From: Sphingomonas sp. ERG5
GTDB taxonomy: Bacteria > Pseudomonadota > Alphaproteobacteria > Sphingomonadales > Sphingomonadaceae
Assembly (NCBI RefSeq): GCF_000803065.1
Contig: NZ_JSXI01000063.1
Location: forward strand, 186,001-250,000
Direction of reading: 5' to 3'
DNA length: 64,000 bases
The translations under genes were made by a program, and so were the position numbers. The notes under the pieces were generated by a model. It made no database searches. It worked only from the letters and a program-made list of their open reading frames with translations, and was not told where the DNA came from. Below, piece after piece: positions 32,348 through 41,900 of the stretch; position 1 is the stretch's first letter, and every line of letters begins with the position of its first letter.

Positions 32348-34470
32348 GTGGCGTCGAATGGCCCTGGTCGCGCCGCATCCGACCGATATTGCAATCCGAG
32401 GTCAATGAATGCGGGCTGGCGTGCCTGGCGATGGCCGCCGCCAATGCCGGGCACCGCGTCGATCTGGCCGGCTTGCGCCGCCTGTATCCGATCTCGTCAC
32501 AGGGCATGACTCTGGCCGAGCTGATGCGCATCGCCGGCGCGATCGAACTGTCGCCGCGCGCGGTCCGGCTGGAGATCGAGGAGCTGGGCGAGCTGCAGTT
32601 GCCCGCGATCCTGCACTGGGACCTTAGTCATTTCGTGCTGCTGGAGCGTGTGTCGGGGAACAAGGTCACGATTCTCGACCCCGCCGCCGGCCGCCGCATC
32701 CTCTCCGTGACAGAAGTCTCACGCCATTTCACCGGGGTCGCGCTGGAGTTGACGCCAAGCCCGGACTTCACCCCGATCGTCGCCCGGTCGGCGCTCAGGA
32801 TCAGCGACCTGTGGACGCGGATCAGCCGGCTGCGCGGCGCGATGGCGCAAGTGGTCGGCTTGTCGCTGCTGTTGCAGGTCACCGTCCTTGCCCTGCCCTT
32901 CTGCCAGCAGATCATCGTCGACGAAGCGATCGGGCAAGGCGACACCAGCCTCGTGCTGCTGATCGCGATCGGGTTCGGCTTCGTCTATCTGCTCAATGTG
33001 CTGGTCCAGGCGCTGCGCTCCTGGGTGGTGCTGACATTGGGGGAATCGATCTCGTTCCAGCTTGCCGGCAATCTCGTCCGGCATCTGATCCATTTGCCGG
33101 TGTCGTTCTTCGAACGGCGCCATGTCGGCGACCTGTTGTCGCGGACTCAGTCGATCAAGCCGATCCAGGAATTGCTCACCCAGGGCGTGGTCAATGTCGC
33201 GATCGACGCGCTGCTCGCGCTGACCACGCTGATCGTCATGCTGCTGATCAGCCCGCTGCTCGCGCTGGTCGTGCTGATCACCTCCGCGCTTTATGCGTTG
33301 ATCAGCGTATTGCTCTTCCCGCAATGGCGCGCGCGTTCCGAGGAGGAGATCGTCGCCCGCGCCAAGCAGGAAACGCATTTGCTCGAGACGATGCGCTCGG
33401 TCCGCGCGATCAAGCTGCACGGCATGGAAACGATGCGCGAGGCCGGCTGGCGCAACCTTTATGCCGATGTCGTGTCGGCGAGCTATCGTGCGGATCGTAC
33501 CGGAATCCAGCTGACCCTGGCCGAGAATCTGCTGTTCAACCTGCAATTGCTGCTGGTCCTCGCCTTTGCCGCCAACATGGTGATCGCGGGCACGATGACG
33601 ATCGGCCTGATGTTCGCTTTCCTGTCCTACCGCACCAGTTTCGCGACCAGCGCGTCGCAACTGGTGCATCGCGTGCAGGACTGGCGGATGATCGGCCTGC
33701 ACCTCGACCGGCTGGCCGATATCGTATCGGAAAAGCAGGAACAGATCGGCCTGGCGCCGCCCCGCCCCAATGAACTGCGTCCGCCCGCGATCCGGGTGGA
33801 ACGGCTGAGCTTCGCTTATTCGCCGACCGATCCGCCGATCCTGCACGACGTGTCGTTCGATGTGCCCGCAGGCAGCTATCTGGCGATCGTCGGCCGCTCG
33901 GGATCGGGCAAGACGACGTTGCTGCGCTTGTTGCTCGGCCTGTTGACGCCGACATCGGGGCAGATCCTGATCGACGGCATCCCACTCGGCCCGGCGACGA
34001 TCGCCGCATGGCGGTCGCGGGTCGGCGCGGTGCTGCAGGATGATGCGATGCTGCAAGGCACGATCGCTGACAATATCGCCTTTTTCGATCCGCAAGCCGA
34101 CATGGAGGACGTCATATCCTGTGCGCAGTTCGCGCGGATCCATGACGAAATCATGCACATGCCGATGCAGTATCACAGCTTTATCGGCGACATGGGCGGT
34201 GCGCTGTCGGCGGGCCAGCGCCAGCGACTGCTGCTCGCACGCGCGATGTACCGTAGCCCCGACGCGGTGTTCCTCGACGAGGGCACCGCCAATCTCGACG
34301 AAGCGAACGAGATGGCGGTGGCGGAAAGCTTCGCCCGGCTGCACCGCACGCGCATCGTCATCGCGCATCGCCCTGCGCTGATCGAGCATGCCGTGCAGGT
34401 GATCGAGCTGGATCAGGGCGGCGTGACGATCCGCAGCACCAGCCCGACGCGTCTGCAGGGCGTCGCCTGA
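32344..34470 (+). CDS. Peptidase-C39 ABC exporter (CvaB type)
   Basis: 708 aa, one polypeptide with three parts. The C39 peptidase (residues 1-140) has Gln17, the catalytic Cys23 in QSEVNECGLACLAMA, His96 in DLSHFVLLE and Asp112 in LDPAAG, so it should be active and cut double-glycine leaders. Six transmembrane helices follow (QVVGLSLLLQVTVLALPF to NMVIAGTMTIGLMFAFLSY). The ATPase has Walker A GRSGSGKTT (near 517), the signature LSAGQRQRLLLARAM (near 621), Walker B AVFLDEGT and the H-loop IVIAHRP. The start at 32344 overlaps the HlyD stop. An earlier in-frame start is excluded by the clean C39 N-terminus. It is the exporter for the 42-aa peptide. Confidence 0.95.
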   Translation: MSGVEWPWSRRIRPILQSEVNECGLACLAMAAANAGHRVDLAGLRRLYPISSQGMTLAELMRIAGAIELSPRAVRLEIEELGELQLPAILHWDLSHFVLLERVSGNKVTILDPAAGRRILSVTEVSRHFTGVALELTPSPDFTPIVARSALRISDLWTRISRLRGAMAQVVGLSLLLQVTVLALPFCQQIIVDEAIGQGDTSLVLLIAIGFGFVYLLNVLVQALRSWVVLTLGESISFQLAGNLVRHLIHLPVSFFERRHVGDLLSRTQSIKPIQELLTQGVVNVAIDALLALTTLIVMLLISPLLALVVLITSALYALISVLLFPQWRARSEEEIVARAKQETHLLETMRSVRAIKLHGMETMREAGWRNLYADVVSASYRADRTGIQLTLAENLLFNLQLLLVLAFAANMVIAGTMTIGLMFAFLSYRTSFATSASQLVHRVQDWRMIGLHLDRLADIVSEKQEQIGLAPPRPNELRPPAIRVERLSFAYSPTDPPILHDVSFDVPAGSYLAIVGRSGSGKTTLLRLLLGLLTPTSGQILIDGIPLGPATIAAWRSRVGAVLQDDAMLQGTIADNIAFFDPQADMEDVISCAQFARIHDEIMHMPMQYHSFIGDMGGALSAGQRQRLLLARAMYRSPDAVFLDEGTANLDEANEMAVAESFARLHRTRIVIAHRPALIEHAVQVIELDQGGVTIRSTSPTRLQGVA

Positions 34471-34503
34471 CGCGCCGCGTGGCCCGGGCGTTTCAGCAAA
34501 TGC

Positions 34504-35895
34504 CTAAGCGCCTGCGGGTCCCGCCAGCCGGCGCGTCAACATGCGCCCGAACAACAGCACCAGCAGCGCCCCCATCAGCGAAATGCCGGCATTGAGCAGC
34601 CAGAACGCGCCCGGCGTCATCCTCTCATACAAGGTGCCGACCCAGCCCATGATGATATTCCCGACGAACAGCGACAGATAAGCGCAACCCATCATCGTCG
34701 CATTCACGCCGGGTGGCGCAGCGCGCGACATCAGCGCCAGGCTGGGCGGCCAGTAATAGACGAACGCGATGCCGATCAGCACAAAAGCGCCAAACGGGAT
34801 GAGCGCGCTCGTGGTGCCTGCACCGGCCAGCATCCCCGCCACCGCCATCGTACCGGCCGCGATCGCGGCGATCACCGCGCCGATGCCGATCTTGGTCAGG
34901 TCGCTCGATTCACGCCCGCGCCGTGCCGCGCGCGCCCAGAGCCAGATCAGCGGCGCCACCACGATCACGCTGGATAAGGCATCGACCGAATTGAACCAGG
35001 GCGCCGGGATATGGCCGAGGGGGGTGGCCAGGTCGGCATGGCGATCAATCCATATCATGCCGACATTGAAGAACTGGAAATAAGTGATGGTCTGGAACAC
35101 CGTGATACCCATCACGGCCACGAGCAGCAGCACGGTGCGCCATTCGGCACCGGTCAGCGGCGCTGCCGCCGCGCGGTCGCGCCGGCGTGGGCGCTGGTCG
35201 GGCAAATAGCGCTGCCCCGCCAGATAGGTGACGGTCGCGAGCAGCATCAGCACCCCGGCCGTGCCGAAGCCGATATGCCAGCCATAGGCCTGTGCCAGCC
35301 CGCCACACACCAGCGGCCCGAGCACCGCACCGATATTGATCGCCATGCTGAAGATGGTGAAGGCGCGCGTTCGCCGCGATTCATCATTTGCCGGATAGAG
35401 ATGCCCGATCTGCGCCGAGATATTGCCCTTGAGACAGCCCGACCCGAGGATCAGCAGCAGCAAGGCAAGCAGGAAGCTGTGGTCGAACGCCATGGCGAAA
35501 TGCCCCGCGCTCATCAGCAACGCACCGATCACCACGGTCCGCTTGGCGCCAAGCAGCCGGTCGGCGATCCATCCACCCAGGACCGGCGTGAAATAAACCA
35601 GGCCCGAATAGAAACCGAAGGTCTGCGATGCGAGCCCCTGGGGCGATAAAGGGCCGAGCACGGCTTCGAGCGCGCTGCGATAGGCTGCCAGTCCCGCGAC
35701 CTGTTCGACATGGCCGGGCTGGAACAGCTGCTGCGCCATGTACAGCACGACCAAAGCGGTCATGCCGTAATAGGAAAACCGCTCCCACGCCTCAGTGAAG
35801 GCAAGATAGGCCAGACCCTTGGGGTGACCGAGGAAGGAGCGGTCGGCAGTGATGATGGGGTCGGCGTCCGGCATGATATCCGCTGTCGTCGCCAT
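34504..35895 (-). CDS. POT/PTR family peptide transporter
   Basis: 463 aa. The E-x-x-E-R-like entry motif is in AFTEAWERFSYYGMTALVVL, and the second signature FYSGLVYFTPVLGGWIADRL is the PTR2 pattern. About 12 helices: VVIGALLMSAGHFAMAF, LLALLLLILGSGCLKGNI, MAINIGAVLGPLVCGGLAQ, and others. It imports di- and tripeptides with protons. The start at 35895 has GAGGAG upstream. It is convergent with the peptide exporter (33 bp between stops). A role in that system is not demonstrated. Confidence 0.9.
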   Translation of the reverse strand: MATTADIMPDADPIITADRSFLGHPKGLAYLAFTEAWERFSYYGMTALVVLYMAQQLFQPGHVEQVAGLAAYRSALEAVLGPLSPQGLASQTFGFYSGLVYFTPVLGGWIADRLLGAKRTVVIGALLMSAGHFAMAFDHSFLLALLLLILGSGCLKGNISAQIGHLYPANDESRRTRAFTIFSMAINIGAVLGPLVCGGLAQAYGWHIGFGTAGVLMLLATVTYLAGQRYLPDQRPRRRDRAAAAPLTGAEWRTVLLLVAVMGITVFQTITYFQFFNVGMIWIDRHADLATPLGHIPAPWFNSVDALSSVIVVAPLIWLWARAARRGRESSDLTKIGIGAVIAAIAAGTMAVAGMLAGAGTTSALIPFGAFVLIGIAFVYYWPPSLALMSRAAPPGVNATMMGCAYLSLFVGNIIMGWVGTLYERMTPGAFWLLNAGISLMGALLVLLFGRMLTRRLAGPAGA

Positions 35896-35927
35896 GGCCG
35901 TCCCGTCTCCTCGAACCTCGAAAAAGC

Positions 35928-36512
35928 CTAGCGCACTCCAGGCGCGGCGCCAGCGGTTTCTCCGGAACCCCGCTCGATCAGCCACATCGCATCGGTCACG
36001 GCAACAGCGGGCGATGCCAGCACCACCGATGTGGCGATCTGGCGCGGCGACACCGTCCAATAGGCTGCGAGCAGTCGGGCCTTGCTGTCCTCGGGCACGA
36101 GCTGAAAGCCATGCTGCTGATAGAAGCGGATCGCCCATGTCGCCGCCAGCCATGTGCCGACCAGCAGCGGGCGCTCGCTCGCGGCGCGCAACTGCTCGAT
36201 CAATATATGGCCGATGCCATGCCCCTGCCAGGCTGGCTGGACATAGGCGTGACGGATCAGATCGACATTGCGGACGCGTTGAATGCCCATCACCCCGACC
36301 AGCGCACCCCGGATTTCGCATCCGATAAAGCCGACCCCCGCCGCCAGTTCGTCATGCAACTCGCCCTCCGACATATAGGGTTCGTGCCAGCAATCCGCCG
36401 GGATGACCCCATGATAGGCTTTGGCCGCCGCATTGATGATCGACAATAATGCGCCCGCGTCATCGTGATCGCAGGGTCGGATGATCCGCTCGTTCTGATC
36501 GGGTGTTGGCAT
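35928..36512 (-). CDS. GNAT family N-acetyltransferase
   Basis: 194 aa. GNAT fold: IIRPCDHDDAGALLSIINAA, FIGCEIRGALVGVMGIQRV, and the acetyl-CoA binding segment LIRHAYVQPAWQGHGIGHIL followed by LIEQLRAAS, then AIRFYQQHGFQLV. The substrate is unknown. It is 32 bp upstream of the POT gene on the same strand and could be co-transcribed with it. Confidence 0.88.
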   Translation of the reverse strand: MPTPDQNERIIRPCDHDDAGALLSIINAAAKAYHGVIPADCWHEPYMSEGELHDELAAGVGFIGCEIRGALVGVMGIQRVRNVDLIRHAYVQPAWQGHGIGHILIEQLRAASERPLLVGTWLAATWAIRFYQQHGFQLVPEDSKARLLAAYWTVSPRQIATSVVLASPAVAVTDAMWLIERGSGETAGAAPGVR

Positions 36513-36590
36513 CGTCTGAATTCCTTCTTCGTGTCACGCGAAGAACAGCAGAGCGGGGTGCCGTGGGTCTTGGACGAAATTGCAGACGGG

Positions 36591-37439
36591 TCAGCGCGCA
36601 GCCTCGGCATAGGCGCCCGGCGTCGCGCCGTACCGGCGGACGAAGCTGCGGTTGAAGTGGCTCTGATCGGCAAAGCCGGCGCCCGCGGCCGCGTCGGCCA
36701 GCGGCGCCCCGTCCACAATCATGCGGCGGGCGAGCTCGAGGCGACGCTGAACGACATAGGCATGCGGGGTCAGTCCGGTCAGGCGGGCAAAGCCGCGCAG
36801 CGTCTGGAACCGGCTACCGCCCGCGTCCTGCGCAAGTTCCTCAAGCGGATGCGGGGCGGCAGGATCGTCGTCGATCCGCGTCCGGACGCGCATCAGGCCG
36901 GAGGGCGGGGAAGACGTTAAGGTGCGCGTCTCACCGATATGTCCGGCGAGGAGCAGAATGAGCGCTTCGGCGGCGTCAGCCGCATCGCTCCGGCCGTCGG
37001 TCTGCGCTGCATAAGCGAGGTTGAAACGGCGGACCAGCGCAGGCCCGGTCAGGACCGGCCGGGTGAATTCGAAATCCGCCGCCCCACCTTTGCCATCTTC
37101 GCCGATATCGGCGGCGATCGCCGCCACGGTCGGACGGGCCAGATACAACATCCTCCAGGCACGGCCTGCACCGATCGGAGCGCCATCATGGACTTCGCCG
37201 GGATTGACGGTGATGATGTCGCCTGCCTCGGCTTCCACCGCGCCGCGTCCGCTCCAGGACCGCTGCGCACCGGCGACAATCAGGCCGATGCCATAATCGT
37301 CATGTGTGTGGCGCGCAAAGCTCTGCCGCGATCGCGCCTCCACCGCCATGATCTGCCGGTTTGCGCAGCGGATCATGGTGAAGGCGTTGCGGTTCATCGG
37401 CCGAGCATGCACCCCGACCCGCTCTGTCGCCAGTGGCAT
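36591..37439 (-). CDS. AraC-family transcriptional regulator
   Basis: 282 aa. The N-terminal cupin-type sensor contains SFARHTHDDYGIGLIVAGAQ and EAEAGDIITVNPGEVHDGAP. The C-terminal double HTH contains LRGFARLTGLTPHAYVVQRR, LELARRMIVDG and ADQSHFNRSFVRRYGATPG. The start at 37439 follows GGAG. Later ATGs at 37397 and 37375 are possible. It begins 20 bases behind the stop of the TonB receptor on the same strand, so it probably regulates that receptor or is co-transcribed with it. Confidence 0.85.
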   Translation of the reverse strand: MPLATERVGVHARPMNRNAFTMIRCANRQIMAVEARSRQSFARHTHDDYGIGLIVAGAQRSWSGRGAVEAEAGDIITVNPGEVHDGAPIGAGRAWRMLYLARPTVAAIAADIGEDGKGGAADFEFTRPVLTGPALVRRFNLAYAAQTDGRSDAADAAEALILLLAGHIGETRTLTSSPPSGLMRVRTRIDDDPAAPHPLEELAQDAGGSRFQTLRGFARLTGLTPHAYVVQRRLELARRMIVDGAPLADAAAGAGFADQSHFNRSFVRRYGATPGAYAEAAR

Positions 37440-37458
37440 CTGCTCCGCGCGTGCCCCG

Positions 37459-39600
37459 TCAGAAGCGATAACCGAGCGTGCCAATGACGTTGCGGCGATA
37501 GCCGGCGCCACAAGCCGAGCGCACCGAACAGGACGCGTAGTACTCATTGTCGAACAAATTGGTCGCGTTGACCGCAAGCGACCAGCGGCCCTTGTCGAAT
37601 GCGACCAGCGCATCGGCCACGGTGAAGCCGGGCGTCGTCAGCCGCTCGACCGCGCCGCTCGTCACGATGTCGTTGAAGATCACCGCCTCGGTCGACGGTC
37701 CGACATAGCGTACGCCAGCACCGATCCTGACCAACATGTCGTCGCTCAGCGCGAAGCTCTTCTCGCCCCAGGCCGAGGCCTGGTCACGCGGTACCGCCGA
37801 AATCGGCAGGCCGACCGCGAGCGGATCGGCGCTGCGGCCGAGCTTCGCCGCGACATGGCTGTACGAAGCGGTCACGGTGACGTTGCGCGCGACCGTACGC
37901 GAGGCTTCGATCTCGAACCCGCGCGATTTCACTTCGCCCTGCTGAATCTGGTTGTTGCCGTTCAGCGGATCGGTTTCGAGCCGGTTGGTGCCGAGAATGT
38001 CGAACGCGGACAGGGCGACAAGCGTGCCGGCATCGGGTTGCCACTTTACCCCGGCCTCATATTGCCGGCCACGCTGCGGCTGGAAGCGTTTGCCGTAATA
38101 GTTGAGGCCGATCGTCGGCTGGAACGATTCCGAATAGCTGACATAGGGCGAGATCGTCTCGCCGAGTTTGACGATCAGGCCGGCGCGGAAGCTGGTCGCC
38201 TTGTCGACTTGCCGGTCGTCATCGACGGACGAGGTCGCGCGGTCGTGCCGCACGCCCAGCGCCAGGATGATGCGACCGGCATAGTTGATCTGGTCCTGCG
38301 CGTAGAAGCCGAGCTGGGTGTCGACCCCATAATGGGCCGGCGCGAAACTGCCCTCGGGTATATTGCCATACACCGGGGCATAAATGTCGATCGGGTCTGC
38401 GGCAGCGTCGAGAAAGGCGCTTTTCAGCGTCGAACGCTGGTAATCGATGCCGAACAGCAGTTTGTGCGTGAACGCGCCAGTCGTGAAATCCGCCCGCAGA
38501 TTATTGTCGGTGGTGAACACCGTCAGCCGCGCCTTCGCGTCGGAGCGGACGCGCGGATAGAGGCGGTGGTCGGGATCGAGAAACGGATCGACCGCGCCGG
38601 TGTAGAAGTCGCCCTGGACATTGGCGTTGTACGTATCGGAATGATTGTAGCGCACGGCGCTGGTAAAGGTCAGCGCATCGCTCAGCCGGTGCGTGCCGAG
38701 CAGCGAGATGCTATATTGTTCGCTGTTATAGGCATTCAGCCCCGGCTCCCCGAGATAGGTGCCGAAACGCAATTTGCGTCCCGGCGGCGCGAGCAATGTC
38801 GCGCCCAGCGGCAGGAAGGTGGAGATCGAGGCGGCACGGTCGCGCTGGTACAGCCCCTCCAGCACGATGTCGGTGCGATCGTCGGGCCGGTAGCGCAGCG
38901 AGGGCGCGATGAAGATCCGGTCGTCCTTGCCGAAATCATTCTGATTGTCGGCGTCGCGCACCACCCCGACCAGCCGCGCGGCGACCGTGCCGGCGCGGTC
39001 GAGCGGCCCGGTCAGGTCGAGCTGCACTTGCTTGCGGTCGAAGCTGCCATATTGCACCGCGATCTCGCCGCCGGTCTCGAACTGTGGGCGCTTGGTGATG
39101 CTGTTGACGATTCCGCCCGCTGCGCCCTGGCCGTACAATACTGAGGACGGGCCGCGCAGCACTTCGATCCGGTCGAGATTATAGGCCTCGATTCGCGAGG
39201 TGTAGAAACTCGTCGGCTGGCGCATCCCGTCGATATAGGATTGCGCGTCGAAACCGCCGCGCCCGGTGACATAGTCGAAGCGATAATCCGCACCATTGGG
39301 TTCGGTGCGTACGCCCGGCGTGTAGCGCAACGCTTCCTGCACGCCGGTCGCACCGCGCGCGGCGATCTGGTCGGCGGTGATGACGCTGATCGCCTGTGGG
39401 ACATCGACGATTGCGGTATCGGTCTTGGTTGCGGTGGTCGCGCGCGTTGCGGTGATGAAGATGTCGTCGCTGTCCGCGCTGCTTTCCTCCGCCGGCCGGT
39501 CGATCGACTGTGCCGACAACTGTGCCGACACCTGTGCGGATTGGGGCATGGCGGCCAGCAAGATGGTCGCCGCGAACGGGAGCCTGATCAATCTCGTCAT
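37459..39600 (-). CDS. TonB-dependent siderophore receptor
   Basis: 713 aa outer-membrane beta-barrel. Signal peptide (MTRLIRLPFAATILLAAMPQ) then the plug domain: VDVPQAISVITADQIAARGA, VQEALRYTPGVRTEPNGADY, GRGGFDAQSYIDGMRQPTSF and DRIEVLRGPSSVLYGQGAAG. The barrel ends in the usual aromatic residue (RRNVIGTLGYRF). The plug and length fit the ferric-siderophore (FhuA/FoxA-like) class. The divergent neighbour at 39743 is a second receptor of the same class, and the 142-bp gap holds Fur-box-like AT-rich sites. Confidence 0.92.
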   Translation of the reverse strand: MTRLIRLPFAATILLAAMPQSAQVSAQLSAQSIDRPAEESSADSDDIFITATRATTATKTDTAIVDVPQAISVITADQIAARGATGVQEALRYTPGVRTEPNGADYRFDYVTGRGGFDAQSYIDGMRQPTSFYTSRIEAYNLDRIEVLRGPSSVLYGQGAAGGIVNSITKRPQFETGGEIAVQYGSFDRKQVQLDLTGPLDRAGTVAARLVGVVRDADNQNDFGKDDRIFIAPSLRYRPDDRTDIVLEGLYQRDRAASISTFLPLGATLLAPPGRKLRFGTYLGEPGLNAYNSEQYSISLLGTHRLSDALTFTSAVRYNHSDTYNANVQGDFYTGAVDPFLDPDHRLYPRVRSDAKARLTVFTTDNNLRADFTTGAFTHKLLFGIDYQRSTLKSAFLDAAADPIDIYAPVYGNIPEGSFAPAHYGVDTQLGFYAQDQINYAGRIILALGVRHDRATSSVDDDRQVDKATSFRAGLIVKLGETISPYVSYSESFQPTIGLNYYGKRFQPQRGRQYEAGVKWQPDAGTLVALSAFDILGTNRLETDPLNGNNQIQQGEVKSRGFEIEASRTVARNVTVTASYSHVAAKLGRSADPLAVGLPISAVPRDQASAWGEKSFALSDDMLVRIGAGVRYVGPSTEAVIFNDIVTSGAVERLTTPGFTVADALVAFDKGRWSLAVNATNLFDNEYYASCSVRSACGAGYRRNVIGTLGYRF

Positions 39601-39644
39601 GTGTTTTTTCCGCTGAATCCCGAACCGCAGGGCGGGCTATATGA

Positions 39645-39714
39645 TGCAATAACGATTATCAATAGCAACTCTCTGGCCGCCGATTCATGATTGCGATCAA
39701 TTCTCATTAGCGAT
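39645..39714. promoter_or_regulatory. Fur-box-like sites between divergent receptors
   Basis: TGCAATAACGATTATCAATA with GCA (39645-39667) and GCGATCAATTCTCATTAGCG with AT (39693-39714) resemble the GATAATGATAATCATTATC consensus of Fur-type regulators. They stand between two divergent TonB siderophore receptor genes. Iron control is likely by context. The match is imperfect. Confidence 0.45.
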
Positions 39715-39742
39715 AGAGGCTCGCCCGAATAAGGGGATCGCA

Positions 39743-41812
39743 ATGACATTCAATAAAATTCTTGGGCTGTCCGGCATCGCGCTGATCGCATTGTCGAGCG
39801 GTACGGCATGGGCAGCCGACGACGTGAAGGATGCCGACCAGCGCGATGACATCATCGTCACCGGCGAGCGTGCGAAGCAGGAGTCGGGTGCCGGTACCAA
39901 GACCGCCACGCCGCTGATCGAGACACCGCAGCCGATCACGATCCTGACCGAAGAGACGTTCCGGGCACAGGGCGCGATCAACATCAGCGATACGGTGCGC
40001 TATGCCGCCGGGATCACGGCCAACCCCTATGGCCGCGATACGCGCGTCGACAGTTTTGTCATTCGCGGCATTGATGCGCTGCAGTTCCGCGACGGCATGC
40101 GCGACATCTTCGGCTCCTATGTCAGCGCCACGTCGGATCCGTATAATTTCTCGCGCGTGGAGGTGGTGCGTGGACCGGCCTCGGTGCTGTTCGGCCAGGG
40201 GTCGATCGGCGGCATCGTCAACCTTGTGTCGAAGGCCCCTGAGTTCAGGACACGCGGTGAGATCGCGGCGGTCTATGGCAGCGACAATCGCAAGGAACTG
40301 CTCGCCGACATCAACGGCCCGATCAGCGACGGGCTGGCCGCACGGCTGGTCGCGCGGGTGCGCGATGCCGATACTTTCATCCGCCATGTGCGCGACGATC
40401 GCGTGATGATCGCGCCGTCGCTGCGCTGGGAACCCGGTGCCGATACGGACATCACGCTGCTGGGTCTGTATCAGGACGACCATGGCGGCTCGACACCGCA
40501 ATTCCTGCCGATCGTCGGCACGCTGTTCGACAATCCCGGCAACCCGCGCCTGCCGCGCACCCTGTTCGTCGGCAAGCCGGGACACGACCGCTACGATGGC
40601 CGGTTGCTGCAGGGCACCGCAATGATCAAGCAACGCATCACCGACCAGATCGAATTGAACCTGAAGGCGCGCTATATCGACAGCAACGTGAGCTACTTCA
40701 CGCACTACACCAACAGCTACACCAACCCGACCGACCCCTATCTGGCGGGCAGCAAGGGGCGGTTGATCCAGCTCTACAGCGACGACAAGCTGGCGACGCT
40801 GAACGTCTTCAGCACCGACAATAATGTCCAGATCAAGTTCAACACGGGCGCCGGGGTCAGCCATCTGCTGCTCGCGGGCGTGGACTATAGCTGGAACCGC
40901 TTTACCGAGCGCTACGGGTCTGGGCGTGATATAGTCGATCTTTACAACATCGATTATGCCGCGCTGTCCGTTCCGGTGATCGATCCCGTGGCGGCGCGAC
41001 AGTCGCAAAAGCAGCTTGGCATTTATGTCCAGGACCAGATCCGTTTCGCCGATCGCGTCTCGGTGGTGCTGGGCGCGCGGCGCGATCATGTGACCAGCCC
41101 CGGCTCGCCATCCGCCAATGCCACCACGTTCCGCGCCGGCATCATCGGCGAGATCGGTGCCGGCATCTCGCCCTTTTTCAGCTACACCGAAAGCTTCCAG
41201 CCGATCGCGGGGTTCACCGTCGATCATTCGGCGTTCAAGCCCCAGAAGGGCGCTCAATATGAGATCGGTGCGAAATGGCAGCCCGATGCCTTCACGCTGG
41301 TCACCGTTACCGGCTTTCATATCAGGGAGAGCAACCGCCCGATCGCCGATCCGCTCAACCCACTCAGGCAGACCCAGTCGGGCGAACTCACCACCAAAGG
41401 GTTCGAGATCGAGGCAACCCGCAGCTTGCCGGGCAATTACGAGGTGTCGGTCAATTATGGCTATAACGAGCTCGAGACACGGGACTCGCCCTATTTCGAC
41501 TATTACCCGCGTCACAACGCATCGATCTGGGGCATGAAGACGCTGCCGCTGGGCGATGCCATGTCGCTGCGACTGGGCGCTGGCGTTCGCTACACCGGTA
41601 ATCGCAAGTCAGTCGGTTCGAAATGGACGATCGTGACGGGTGACAACACGCTGGTCGATGCGCTGGCCGAACTCGAATGGAGCAAGTGGCGCTTGTCGGT
41701 AAACGCCACGAACCTGTTCAACAGAGCGTATTTCGCCTCCTGCCTGTCGCGGGGCGATTGCTTCATCGGCGCACCGCGCAGCGTGATGGCCACGCTGGCC
41801 TATCGTTTCTGA
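39743..41812 (+). CDS. TonB-dependent siderophore receptor
   Basis: 689 aa. Signal peptide (FNKILGLSGIALIALSSGTA, cut after AWA). The plug has ETPQPITILTEETFRAQGAI, ISDTVRYAAGITANPYGRDT, RVDSFVIRGIDALQFRDGMR and SRVEVVRGPASVLFGQGSIG. The barrel ends GAPRSVMATLAYRF. Divergent from the first siderophore receptor and sharing its control region. Its 3' end is followed by a large cruciform-forming sequence (41838-41900). Confidence 0.92.
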   Translation: MTFNKILGLSGIALIALSSGTAWAADDVKDADQRDDIIVTGERAKQESGAGTKTATPLIETPQPITILTEETFRAQGAINISDTVRYAAGITANPYGRDTRVDSFVIRGIDALQFRDGMRDIFGSYVSATSDPYNFSRVEVVRGPASVLFGQGSIGGIVNLVSKAPEFRTRGEIAAVYGSDNRKELLADINGPISDGLAARLVARVRDADTFIRHVRDDRVMIAPSLRWEPGADTDITLLGLYQDDHGGSTPQFLPIVGTLFDNPGNPRLPRTLFVGKPGHDRYDGRLLQGTAMIKQRITDQIELNLKARYIDSNVSYFTHYTNSYTNPTDPYLAGSKGRLIQLYSDDKLATLNVFSTDNNVQIKFNTGAGVSHLLLAGVDYSWNRFTERYGSGRDIVDLYNIDYAALSVPVIDPVAARQSQKQLGIYVQDQIRFADRVSVVLGARRDHVTSPGSPSANATTFRAGIIGEIGAGISPFFSYTESFQPIAGFTVDHSAFKPQKGAQYEIGAKWQPDAFTLVTVTGFHIRESNRPIADPLNPLRQTQSGELTTKGFEIEATRSLPGNYEVSVNYGYNELETRDSPYFDYYPRHNASIWGMKTLPLGDAMSLRLGAGVRYTGNRKSVGSKWTIVTGDNTLVDALAELEWSKWRLSVNATNLFNRAYFASCLSRGDCFIGAPRSVMATLAYRF

Positions 41813-41837
41813 AGCGGGTGAGCGGCGTGGCCGCCTG

Positions 41838-41900
41838 GAGTTTGATCCAGCAAGACGGCACCGGGCCGGTGCCGAGCCTCAGTGCAGCTGGATCAAACTC
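41838..41900. terminator. Nested hairpin between convergent genes
   Basis: Outer arms GAGTTTGATCCAGC (41838-41851) and GCTGGATCAAACTC (41887-41900) are exact complements. Inside lies a second perfect hairpin with arms GGCACCGG and CCGGTGCC (41857-41864, 41866-41873). The element ends at the stop codon of the XRE gene, so it probably terminates both convergent genes. Confidence 0.7.

Noticed and set aside
34504..35895. POT transporter as part of the microcin-like system
   Set aside because: It is on the opposite strand, convergent, and belongs to a general nutrient family. Proximity alone is not enough.
39707..41515. Long minus-strand open frame opposite the second siderophore receptor
   Set aside because: Low-complexity translation. 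The plus strand encodes a complete TonB receptor with signal peptide.
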